From NCBI GenBank assembly GCA_919901895.1, contig CAKKQI010000292.1:1-12886 (forward strand): 12,886 nucleotides of DNA, read 5' to 3'. This document shows positions 6,191-12,572 of this stretch, piece after piece. A model generated the notes under the pieces. It did not search any database. It had not been told where the DNA came from and saw only the letters and a list, made by a program, of their open reading frames with translations. Numbering within the stretch: position 1 is the first letter of the stretch; each line of letters starts with the position of its first letter. The position numbers and the translations under genes were made by a program. This stretch comes from Candidatus Brocadiaceae bacterium (GTDB lineage Bacteria > Planctomycetota > MHYJ01 > JACQXL01 > CAKKQI01).

Positions 6191-6826
6191 TTAATTATTC
6201 AAAAGTTCTTTAGCCCGGTCCACGGCTGAAGCGGCGTCGGCCGCGTAACCGTCGGCTCCGATTTCCCGGGCAAACTGTTCGGTCACCGGCGCGCCACCCA
6301 CCAGCACTTTTATTTTATCCTTCAGACCCGCGTTTTTCAGCGTTTCTATAGTCGTTTTCATCATCGGCATCGTCGTGGTTAAAAGAGCCGATAGGCCCAC
6401 CAGCTGGGGCTGTTTTTGCTTAATCATTTCCAGGTATTTTTCCGGAGCAACATCTATCCCGATATCAATTACCTCAAAACCGGCGCCTTCCATCATCATC
6501 CCGACCAAATTTTTACCGATATCATGCAGGTCGCCTTTAACGGTTCCGATGATAAAAGTAGCCACCGGTTTTACGCCGGCTTGGCTCAAGAGTGGTTTCA
6601 AAATCTCCATCCCTGACTTCATCGCCCGGGCGGCGATTAAGACTTCAGGCACATAAAACTCGTTGGCTTTAAACTTGGTTCCCACGATGTTCATTCCGGC
6701 AATTAATCCTTCGTTAAGCACCCGGCCCGGCGAAACGCCTTCAGCTAACGCCTGCTGAACCAGTTCTTTCACCAGAGCGGATTTCCCAGCGATCAAGTTT
6801 TCGGCAATTAATTTTAAGTCTACCAT
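6191..6826 (-). CDS. Corrinoid (B12-binding) methyl-carrier protein
   Basis: This 211-residue corrinoid protein is of the MtbC/MtmC/MtvC-like family and carries the methyl group on cobalt between two methyltransferases. Residues ~1-85 form the helical 'cap' domain (VKELVQQALAEGVSPGRVLNEGLIAGM...). The Rossmann B12-binding domain follows with GDLHDIG at 98-104, whose H101 is the lower cobalt ligand, then SAL (146-148) and VLVGGAP (175-180). These are the DxHxxG, SxL and GG signatures. I start at the ATG after GAGGAGG, because the longer frame only translates the ribosome binding site. It is a separate unit from the UroD gene upstream, which ends in a terminator, and it has its own terminator. 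The natural partners are the enzymes at 7030-8070 and 4480-5277 and the activator at 2741-4483. Confidence 0.95.
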   Translation of the reverse strand: MVDLKLIAENLIAGKSALVKELVQQALAEGVSPGRVLNEGLIAGMNIVGTKFKANEFYVPEVLIAARAMKSGMEILKPLLSQAGVKPVATFIIGTVKGDLHDIGKNLVGMMMEGAGFEVIDIGIDVAPEKYLEMIKQKQPQLVGLSALLTTTMPMMKTTIETLKNAGLKDKIKVLVGGAPVTEQFAREIGADGYAADAASAVDRAKELLNN

Positions 6827-6913
6827 ACGCCTCCTCATATAATATGTTCCATACCACAAAACCACAGTAGTTACATGATTTATTTAACCCCATAATATTA
6901 ATCATTATTTAGC

Positions 6914-6949
6914 CGAATGAAGTAGCGAAAGACTTTAGCCTTCCATCCG
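6914..6949. repeat. Imperfect palindrome upstream of the corrinoid gene
   Basis: Outer arms CGAATGAAG/CTTCCATCCG pair imperfectly (7 of 10) around an inner hairpin GCGAAAG/CTTTAGC. The element lies between the UroD terminator and the corrinoid gene, inside its likely leader or promoter zone. It has no match to the cobalamin riboswitch core that I can see. It resembles the other dispersed palindromes in style. Confidence 0.45.
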
Positions 6950-6960
6950 AATATTTGAAA

Positions 6961-6986
6961 TTAAAAATGGAGACCTAAAGGTCTCC
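6961..6986 (-). terminator. Intrinsic terminator after the UroD-family gene
   Basis: On the minus strand, GGAGACC/GGTCTCC forms a perfect 7-pair stem with a TTTA loop, followed by ATTTTTAA. It begins about 44 bases past the stop codon of the UroD-family gene, so that gene is probably transcribed on its own. Confidence 0.82.
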
Positions 6987-7029
6987 TCTCTTCAATCCGT
7001 TAATATATTACCGATCATCTTTTCTTCCC

Positions 7030-8070
7030 TTAACCGTTTTCGTATCCGGTCTCATACATTGTCAAAATATTTTCTACCGGCGTATTGGGCTGGATATTAT
7101 GACAGGGAGCCAGGATATAACCGCCGTTTTGCCCCAGAATCCTGAGATTATCCAGTACTTCCTGTTTGACCTCTTCTTTGGTTCCAAAAGGCAGGGTATA
7201 TTGGTTATCAACTCCGCCGTGGAATATCAACCGGCCGCCAAAATCTTTTTTCAATCCCTCACGTTCCATTCCCTTACAGCGCCACTGGATTGGATTTAAA
7301 ATATCAATCCCGGCTTCAATCATCGTCGGAATAATATCCCGGACCGCGCCGTCATTATGATGAAAAACAAACGCCCCGTTCTGGTGGATTAAATCCATCA
7401 TCCTTTTCATCGGGGGAATAAAAAATTCTTTAATCTGGAACGGGGAAAACATCAAACTCTCCTGGGCGCCGAAATCTTCCGCCACGTAACTCAACATTAT
7501 TTTTCCGGGAATCGCTTCAAAAATCCGCCGGGTATTTTCGTAAGCCAGATCAAACAGTTTCCCCAGGCAAAAATGAACGATTTCCGGGTTTTCAATCAAA
7601 TCAACAAACGCCTGCTCGTCTCCCCGCAATTCCTTATAAAGCAAAAACGGTTCGGAACCGCCGCCCCGAAGAGGATAGTCTTCTTTTCCTTTAACCTGCT
7701 TCGGAATCTCCGAATAATCCCACCAAGCGGCCTCCGGCCAGCGGTAGTTCTGTTTAATTTCATCTACGGTTTTATAATCAGCCAGCGGATGATTAACGCC
7801 TTCCAAGTACGAACCGGTTTCGTAATTAACTTTTTTATACCGGAGACCGAATTCGTTGGTATCATCCGGAAACGCCGGCCCGGTATAGCGAGGTGAGACG
7901 GTAGATATTTTATCAACCCTGAGTTTTTTAAATAATGAATCCTGGTCCGGACATTTTAAATGTTTCATCAGCGATTCGGTTGTTTCCGGCGTGCCCCAGT
8001 AATCCATCGGAACCCGGTCCGGTTTTTTCTTCTGGAGAACCGAGAGCCATCTTTCGCGTGGAGTCATCAT
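7030..8070 (-). CDS. UroD-family corrinoid methyltransferase
   Basis: This 346-residue protein belongs to the uroporphyrinogen decarboxylase superfamily, in the branch that includes MtaA/MtbA/CmuA-type methyltransferases. It lacks the N-terminal arginine-rich substrate motif of true HemE, so haem synthesis is unlikely. Diagnostic blocks are the start TPRERWLSVLQKKKPDRVP, AEDFGAQESLMFSP (~197-210), FVFHHNDGAVRDIIP (~234-248), ILNPIQW, FHGGVDNQYTLP and GGYILAPCHNIQPNTPVENI (~316-335). H237/H238 and C323 are candidate zinc ligands for activating the methyl acceptor or donor. Beside a corrinoid protein, a folate methyltransferase and an activator, it most simply acts as the first methyltransferase, demethylating an unknown substrate. 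No ribosome binding site is obvious, and start M1 or M2 is possible. A terminator follows. Confidence 0.88.
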   Translation of the reverse strand: MMTPRERWLSVLQKKKPDRVPMDYWGTPETTESLMKHLKCPDQDSLFKKLRVDKISTVSPRYTGPAFPDDTNEFGLRYKKVNYETGSYLEGVNHPLADYKTVDEIKQNYRWPEAAWWDYSEIPKQVKGKEDYPLRGGGSEPFLLYKELRGDEQAFVDLIENPEIVHFCLGKLFDLAYENTRRIFEAIPGKIMLSYVAEDFGAQESLMFSPFQIKEFFIPPMKRMMDLIHQNGAFVFHHNDGAVRDIIPTMIEAGIDILNPIQWRCKGMEREGLKKDFGGRLIFHGGVDNQYTLPFGTKEEVKQEVLDNLRILGQNGGYILAPCHNIQPNTPVENILTMYETGYENG

Positions 8071-8134
8071 TTTTAATCGTCTATCTGTTTAATCACTGAA
8101 TTCTTGGGAAAAGGTGAATAAAGCGTCCCAAAAG

Positions 8135-8233
8135 TGTCATTGCGCTAATCCCGCCTTGGCGAGAGACGAAGCAATCTCGTCTTTTCCGCTTCCGATATCT
8201 TCGGATACGGAGCGTTCGTATCGGAACATCGGA
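8135..8233. repeat. Composite repeat in the UroD/M24 divergent gap
   Basis: The 291-base gap between the divergent UroD and M24 genes holds three repeat pieces. The first is a TGTCATTGCG ... GACGAAGCAATCTCGTC block (8135-8181), a pattern I recognise as a widespread bacterial intergenic repeat. The second, within it, is CCCGCCTTGGCG at 8150-8161, which recurs at 9843. The third is a nested palindrome with TCCGAT/ATCGGA outer arms (8191-8196, 8228-8233) and TTCGGATACG/CGTATCGGAA inner arms. The open frame across it reads CHCANPALARDEAISS, a familiar false translation of this repeat. Apart from the M24 promoter, I see nothing else in the gap. Confidence 0.7.
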
Positions 8234-8322
8234 TGGACGCCTAAAACTGGAATTGCCGCGCTCCCGGAGTTTCCGCCCTGTGTTCTTTATTTTATAATGC
8301 TGTTTTTAAAAAGCAATGTTTT

Positions 8323-8350
8323 TTGACTTTCAAGACGACTTTGTTATTAT
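8323..8350 (+). promoter_or_regulatory. Promoter of the M24-like gene
   Basis: TTGACT (8323-8328), a 16-base spacer and TATTAT (8345-8350) precede the ATG at 8362. The predicted start of transcription near 8357 leaves about five untranslated bases and no ribosome binding site. Confidence 0.55.
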
Positions 8351-8361
8351 TAATCCTGAAT

Positions 8362-9762
8362 ATGGAGAAAAAACATAATCTTACCGAAATAGCCTGGCCG
8401 GAGTTTGGAACAACCGATCCACCGCCGCGGTCGTCAGCAGCAGAATTACAGAAGAGAATTGACGTCGCCCGCGCCCGGATGGAAAAACAAGATTTAACCC
8501 ATCTGGTCGTTTATGCGGACCGCGAACATTTCGCCAATCTAACTTACCTGACCGGATTTGACCCGCGTTTTGAAGAAGCCCTTCTAATTATCGGAAATAA
8601 AAATGCGCCGCTGCTGGTGGTAGGCAACGAATGTGAAAATTATCTGACGGTGAGCTCTCTTTATCTCGCCAAGAAACTAAGGCACGAACGTTTTCAGCCG
8701 TTTTCCTTATTAAACCAGCCGCGCGAACACAGCCGTCTGATTAAAGAAATATTTGCGGATGAGGTGATTAATAAAAAATCTAAAGTCGGCTGTGTTGGTT
8801 GGAAGTATTTTTCAAAATCAGAACATCCGGCGGGTAATCAAACCATTGATATCCCGGCCTATCTGGTTGATACCTTGCGCGAACTGGCCGGCCACGCTAA
8901 CGTCATTAACGCGACCGATTTATTGATGCATCCGGATTACGGACTGCGCACCTTTTGTTCTCCTTCGGAAATCGCCTTTTTTGAATATACCAACATTCTC
9001 GCCTCCGAAGGAATGAAACGGCTGCTTTTCGGAATCAAGGAAGGGATGATTGATTACGACTTAGCTAAACTTATGGAATATAACGGTGAACCGCTGGGTT
9101 GTCATATGACGTTAGTTAGCGGCGATAATCGCGAACGGGGGCTTTCCGGTCCGACGGGCGCTAAAATCAGACGCGGAGAGCCGTTATCAACCAATATCTG
9201 TTACTGGGGCAGTAATATCTGCCGGGCCGGCTGGGTGGCCGAATCAGCCAGGGATTTGCCGGCCGAAGCACGTGATTACGTGGAAAATTTTGCCGGTCCG
9301 TATTTTGAAGTAATGAACGAATGGTTTGGGCTTTTAAAGATTGGCGTAACCGGCGGCCAATTAGCCCGCCTGGTCTCCGAAAAACTGCCTTTTGCTAAAT
9401 TCGGCATCTTCTTAAATGCCGGACATCTAATTCATTTGGACGAATGGGTCAGTTCGCCCATTTATCCCGGCTCCAAAATTAGGATTCATTCCGGGATGGT
9501 CATGCAGGTGGATGTAATTCCGTTTTCAAAAACTTATTTTTCCACGCGGATGGAAGACGGGGTGGCGATTGCGGATAAAAAATTGAGGGGCGAGATAAAA
9601 AAACAATTTCCGGAATGTTTTACCCGGTGTCAGAAGCGGCGCGAGTTTATGATTAAACTATTAGGGATGGATGTGCCCGAAGAGATTTTGCCGCTATCAA
9701 ATATTCCGGCAATTGTTCCGCCATTTTTCCTGAAACCAAATCTTATTCTTACGGTAAAATAA
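8362..9762 (+). CDS. M24-fold ('pita-bread') protein lacking metal ligands
   Basis: This 466-residue protein has the two-domain Xaa-Pro peptidase/creatinase layout. It has an N-terminal creatinase-like domain (~25-190, RIDVARARMEKQDLTHLVVY, NLTYLTGFDP) and a C-terminal pita-bread domain (~200-430). Catalytic M24 peptidases carry Asp, Asp, His, Glu, Glu as metal ligands. Here the first aspartate position reads LSTN (N278), the second falls near A289 (ICRAGWV), the histidine region is NAGHLIHLDEW (H355/H358), the fourth is D384 (MQVDVIP), and only the last, E398 (RMEDGVAI), is clearly kept. A dinuclear peptidase is therefore unlikely. It could be a metal-free hydrolase in the manner of creatinase or a binding protein, although the creatinase histidine also seems absent. 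The ATG giving MEKKHN is chosen because the longer frame begins inside the promoter. It diverges from the UroD gene, so a shared substrate pathway is possible. Confidence 0.8.
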   Translation: MEKKHNLTEIAWPEFGTTDPPPRSSAAELQKRIDVARARMEKQDLTHLVVYADREHFANLTYLTGFDPRFEEALLIIGNKNAPLLVVGNECENYLTVSSLYLAKKLRHERFQPFSLLNQPREHSRLIKEIFADEVINKKSKVGCVGWKYFSKSEHPAGNQTIDIPAYLVDTLRELAGHANVINATDLLMHPDYGLRTFCSPSEIAFFEYTNILASEGMKRLLFGIKEGMIDYDLAKLMEYNGEPLGCHMTLVSGDNRERGLSGPTGAKIRRGEPLSTNICYWGSNICRAGWVAESARDLPAEARDYVENFAGPYFEVMNEWFGLLKIGVTGGQLARLVSEKLPFAKFGIFLNAGHLIHLDEWVSSPIYPGSKIRIHSGMVMQVDVIPFSKTYFSTRMEDGVAIADKKLRGEIKKQFPECFTRCQKRREFMIKLLGMDVPEEILPLSNIPAIVPPFFLKPNLILTVK

Positions 9763-9777
9763 TACTATTAAATTTAG

Positions 9778-9834
9778 GTGATTTTGGCATTGAGGTTTCC
9801 CTGAACAAAAATATACCGGATACCTCATAATCAC
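9778..9834. repeat. Long imperfect inverted repeat after the M24-like gene
   Basis: The outer arms GTGATT/AATCAC and inner arms TGAGGTTTCC/GGATACCTCA (one mismatch) enclose an A-rich 17-base loop. It begins 15 bases after the stop codon. No T-run follows on the plus strand, so termination is possible but not shown. Confidence 0.5.
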
Positions 9835-9877
9835 TTTCATCCCCCGCCTTGGCGAAACGGACCCGCGCGATAAAATA

Positions 9878-9904
9878 CAAGAAAGGCGGGACATAAAGTC
9901 CCGC
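9878..9904 (-). terminator. Intrinsic terminator after the acyl-CoA dehydrogenase
   Basis: On the minus strand, the 7-pair stem GCGGGAC/GTCCCGC with a TTTAT loop is followed by CTTTCTTGTATTTT, 17 bases past the stop codon. The right half of the stem also pairs with CCCGCCTT at 9843-9850, so the terminator seems built from one of the dispersed palindromic repeats. Confidence 0.65.
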
Positions 9905-9921
9905 TCTACGGATTCCCTTTG

Positions 9922-11073
9922 TTATTTCCGCTGGCCGAGCAAATACGAAGAAATAATGACCTTCTGGATATTAGAAGTCCCTTCCACAATCTGGAATGAT
10001 TTGGCATCGCGCAGGCGTCGCTCCACCGGGTATTCGCTGGAAAATCCGTAAGAGCCGAAGATTTTAACGGCTTCATTGGTAACCTTAACGGCTGTTTCGG
10101 CCGCAAAATATTTGGCCGTGGAAACTTCCAGACTGCACCGTTCGCCTTTATCTTTTAAAGCAGCGGCCCGGTAAACCAGCAGCCGCGCGGCCTGGATATC
10201 AACATACATCTGGGCCAGTTCGTCCTGAATCATCTCAAACTCGGCAATTTTTTTACCGAACTGCTCGCGTTCCTGCGCATATTTAATGGAATCATCCAGC
10301 GCCCCCTGAGCCACACCGACCGCCCGGACCGCACAACTTAAACGAGTATTATCCAGCATCATCATACAGATCTTAAAACCATCGCCCGGCGCACCTAACA
10401 AATTTTCCTTAGGTATCTTCGCATCCTCAAAAATAATCTCGCCGGTCGGGGCGCAGTGCAATCCTAATTTAGTTTCAATCGGCCTGGTCGTAATACCCTG
10501 GGTATTTTTTATGTCAACAATAAAGGCCGATATTCCTTTATGTTTTAAAGCCGGATCAGTATAGGCATAAACGATTCCCACATCAGCCACCTGGGCGTTG
10601 GAAATCCAGGTCTTGGTGCCGTTCAGAAGATAATGGTCGCCCTTATCTTCGGCCCGGGATTTCATAGAAGCCACATCCGAACCGGAATTCGGCTCGGTAA
10701 TCGCAAAGCAACCCATCAATTCACCGCTGACCAATCCGGGAAGATATTTTTTCTTATGCGCCTCGCTTCCCCATTTCAATAAAACCAAACCTGGTCCGAT
10801 GGTCTGCATATTAAAAGGAAGACCGTAGGAGGCGCTCACCCGGGCAATTTCTTCGTTCATAATCAGAGTCGCCAGCATCCCCAGATTAGTCCCGCCGTAT
10901 TCTTCCGGGATAACGCCGCCGAAAAACCCCAGTTCGCCCATCTGACGCACTATTTCCGGACGGAATTTGTGTTCGGCTTCATCTTTTTCTACAATTGGCG
11001 CAATTTCTTTTTCGGCAAAATCACGGGCCAGTTTTTTTAACTCCCGCTGTTCTTCATTCAGTTCAAAATCCAT
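9922..11073 (-). CDS. Acyl-CoA dehydrogenase
   Basis: This 383-residue FAD enzyme of the acyl-CoA dehydrogenase family introduces an alpha,beta double bond in an acyl-CoA and passes electrons to ETF. The N-terminal helical domain starts MDFELNEEQRELKKLARDF. FAITEPNSGSD (123-133) is the flavin/substrate signature. The C-terminal domain has EREQFGKKIAEFEMIQ, and IVEGTSNIQ carries the catalytic glutamate E364. Length and all motifs are normal, so it should be active. The block KLGLHCAPTGEIIFED recalls dehydrogenases of branched, dicarboxylic or aromatic-derived acyl-CoAs, but the substrate cannot be assigned. I use the ATG six bases after AGAGGAGG, which removes a 17-residue false extension. It has its own promoter and terminator. 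No ETF or thiolase gene is nearby. Confidence 0.95.
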   Translation of the reverse strand: MDFELNEEQRELKKLARDFAEKEIAPIVEKDEAEHKFRPEIVRQMGELGFFGGVIPEEYGGTNLGMLATLIMNEEIARVSASYGLPFNMQTIGPGLVLLKWGSEAHKKKYLPGLVSGELMGCFAITEPNSGSDVASMKSRAEDKGDHYLLNGTKTWISNAQVADVGIVYAYTDPALKHKGISAFIVDIKNTQGITTRPIETKLGLHCAPTGEIIFEDAKIPKENLLGAPGDGFKICMMMLDNTRLSCAVRAVGVAQGALDDSIKYAQEREQFGKKIAEFEMIQDELAQMYVDIQAARLLVYRAAALKDKGERCSLEVSTAKYFAAETAVKVTNEAVKIFGSYGFSSEYPVERRLRDAKSFQIVEGTSNIQKVIISSYLLGQRK

Positions 11074-11134
11074 ATCTAGCCTCCTCTTTAACCACGGATT
11101 ACACAAATTAATATCCAAGGACAATTAGATTAAA

Positions 11135-11163
11135 ATTTTATGGTAATTAAGGTGTCGTGTCAA
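11135..11163 (-). promoter_or_regulatory. Promoter of the acyl-CoA dehydrogenase gene
   Basis: On the minus strand, TTGACA (11163-11158), a 17-base spacer and TAAAAT (11140-11135) give a near-consensus housekeeping promoter. It leaves a leader of about 55 bases before the ATG with its strong AGAGGAGG site. Confidence 0.75.
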
Positions 11164-11240
11164 GGAATTTCCGAAAGAGTGATTTGTTGACAGGATTATT
11201 TTATTAGATAATTCCAGAAGGGGATACCGCATAAATTGCC

Positions 11241-11441
11241 TCAAGTTATCTTTGTTGCGTTACTCTTAGTCGCATCTTTCCTGAGGTCCGGATCGGTTGT
11301 TCTCCGCCGAATCTTCACCGCCTGTTTCAGGAGATACTCAATCTGGCTATTGATACTGCGTAATTCATCGGAAGCCCAGACCTGGAGATCATCCCACAAG
11401 TCAGAATCCATTCGGAGTAAAAAATTCTTCTTTTGGGCCAT
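11241..11441 (-). CDS. Arc-like ribbon-helix-helix protein
   Basis: This 66-residue protein has an Arc/MetJ-type ribbon-helix-helix domain. The strand KKNFLLRMDSDLWDDLQVWA is followed by DELRSINSQIEYLLKQAVK (~25-43). Such proteins bind DNA as dimers of two-stranded ribbons. The basic tail after residue 44 is probably disordered. It starts six bases after the stop of the SPFH membrane protein, with no evident ribosome binding site, so it is probably translated by coupling. I recall this SPFH then Arc-like order from other bacteria, which suggests a working pair, perhaps with the small protein as regulator. No toxin gene is present next to it, so an antitoxin role is less likely. Its DNA target is unknown. 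Confidence 0.82.
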   Translation of the reverse strand: MAQKKNFLLRMDSDLWDDLQVWASDELRSINSQIEYLLKQAVKIRRRTTDPDLRKDATKSNATKIT

Positions 11442-11447
11442 AAGAAA

Positions 11448-12386
11448 CTAATGGTACAATGTACCGGTATTGATAACTGGTTCAGCTTGCGTCTCACCGC
11501 AGAGTACCACTAACAGATTTCCCACCATCGCTGCTTTGCGTTCTTCATCAAGATTTACTACCTGTTTCTCTGAAAGTTCTTTGAGCGCCATTTCTACCAT
11601 ACTGACTGCGCCATGGACGATTTTTTGTCGGGCCGCGATGATGGCTTCGGCCTGCTGACGTCGGAGCATTGTGCCGGCAATCTCAGGAGCGTAGGCTAAA
11701 TGCGTCAATCTCGCTTCTTCTACCACCACGCCGGCTTTGGAAAGCCGTTCTTGCAGTTCCTTCACCAGAGCGACGCTGATTATTTCACTGTTGCCACGCA
11801 ACGTAAGTTCCTCTCCCATCACATCGCCTGAATGATCGTAAGGATAACTATTAGCCAGATACCGCACAGCCGTTTCGCTCTGTATCTTAACATAGGATTC
11901 ATAATCATCCACATCAAAAAACGCCTTGGCTGTATCTTCCACCCGCCAAACTACAACAGCTCCGATCTCAATAGGATTTCCGCGTTGGTCATTCACTTTC
12001 ACGGTCTGGGTCACGAAGTTTCTGACTCGCAGAGAGATCCGATACTTGTGCTTGGAATAAACATCTTGTCCCGGAGATTGGCTAATCGCCCACGGTCCCC
12101 GGTGTACAGCAAAAGGGTTTGCCCAATGAAACCCAGCCTTCTTAACTGTACCGACGTATTTACCGAACAGAACCAATACGCGTGCCTCATTTGGTTGCAA
12201 CGTAAAGAAACCCTTGAATATCAGGACTTCAATGGAAATCAATATTACGATTACGGGAAGTACGATTAGAAGCCTAATGCCCAACATAATTCCTCCAATG
12301 AGGGCAATCAGCATTCCGAAACACACCGCGATGGCTACCGGCAACATCACCCATCCACTCCAGACAGTTCTTTTCTCTTCTTCCAT
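11448..12386 (-). CDS. SPFH/band 7 domain membrane protein
   Basis: This 312-residue membrane-anchored protein of the SPFH (stomatin/prohibitin/flotillin) superfamily belongs to a group that scaffolds membrane microdomains or assembles into large cages around proteases. Two hydrophobic helices at ~12-34 and ~37-59 anchor it. The band 7 domain (~60-235) runs from [21 protein letters not shown] through [13 protein letters not shown] to [17 protein letters not shown] helical, alanine-rich region with [16 protein letters not shown] follows (~242-275). The end, [16 protein letters not shown], is characteristic of this subgroup. A weak AAGGA lies about nine bases before the ATG. The gene is the first of a two-gene unit with the ribbon-helix-helix gene. 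Confidence 0.92.
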   Translation of the reverse strand: MEEEKRTVWSGWVMLPVAIAVCFGMLIALIGGIMLGIRLLIVLPVIVILISIEVLIFKGFFTLQPNEARVLVLFGKYVGTVKKAGFHWANPFAVHRGPWAISQSPGQDVYSKHKYRISLRVRNFVTQTVKVNDQRGNPIEIGAVVVWRVEDTAKAFFDVDDYESYVKIQSETAVRYLANSYPYDHSGDVMGEELTLRGNSEIISVALVKELQERLSKAGVVVEEARLTHLAYAPEIAGTMLRRQQAEAIIAARQKIVHGAVSMVEMALKELSEKQVVNLDEERKAAMVGNLLVVLCGETQAEPVINTGTLYH

Positions 12387-12469
12387 ATTACTTCATCCTT
12401 GTCTTTCTGGTAAAATTGGTTATCATCCGTATTATTTTTGACACTATTTCGCCCTACGTTGATACCATT

Positions 12470-12498
12470 ATAATATCATAACAATATCGCTTTGTCAA
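12470..12498 (-). promoter_or_regulatory. Promoter of the SPFH operon
   Basis: On the minus strand, TTGACA (12498-12493), a 17-base spacer and TATTAT (12475-12470) predict a start near 12463 and an untranslated leader of about 77 bases. It stands back to back with the lipoprotein promoter. Confidence 0.65.
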
Positions 12499-12535
12499 GC
12501 AAAAAATATAAATTTTAAGTAATTATTAATATGGT

Positions 12536-12563
12536 TTGACATCCCGGCCTGAAGAAGTATAAT
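12536..12563 (+). promoter_or_regulatory. Promoter of the DUF2341 lipoprotein gene
   Basis: TTGACA (12536-12541), a 16-base spacer and TATAAT (12558-12563) form a perfect consensus pair. The ATG at 12573 lies ten bases past the -10 box, leaving a leader of only a few bases. The GGAG directly touching the ATG is too close to act as a ribosome binding site. Confidence 0.75.
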
Positions 12564-12572
12564 TAACCGGAG

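Noticed and set aside
6827..7029. Possible cobalamin riboswitch before the corrinoid protein gene
   Set aside because: No B12-box-like core or long multi-stem structure is visible, only a terminator and one imperfect palindrome.
7573..7896. 107-codon plus-strand open frame antisense to the UroD-family gene
   Set aside because: It is a shadow of a well-supported gene on the other strand.
7030..8070. HemE (haem synthesis uroporphyrinogen decarboxylase)
   Set aside because: The N-terminal HemE substrate motif is missing, the sequence matches the methyltransferase branch, and the neighbours are corrinoid genes.
8114..8326. 70-codon plus-strand open frame reading CHCANPALARDEAISS
   Set aside because: This is the familiar false translation of a common intergenic repeat and has no other coding signal.
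11187..11212. Plus-strand promoter-like TTGACA with a downstream A/T-rich stretch
   Set aside because: No -10 box at proper spacing and no plausible plus-strand gene follows.
11832..12269. 145-codon plus-strand open frame antisense to the SPFH gene
   Set aside because: The minus-strand SPFH protein is clearly the real product, and the antisense translation has no recognisable domain.
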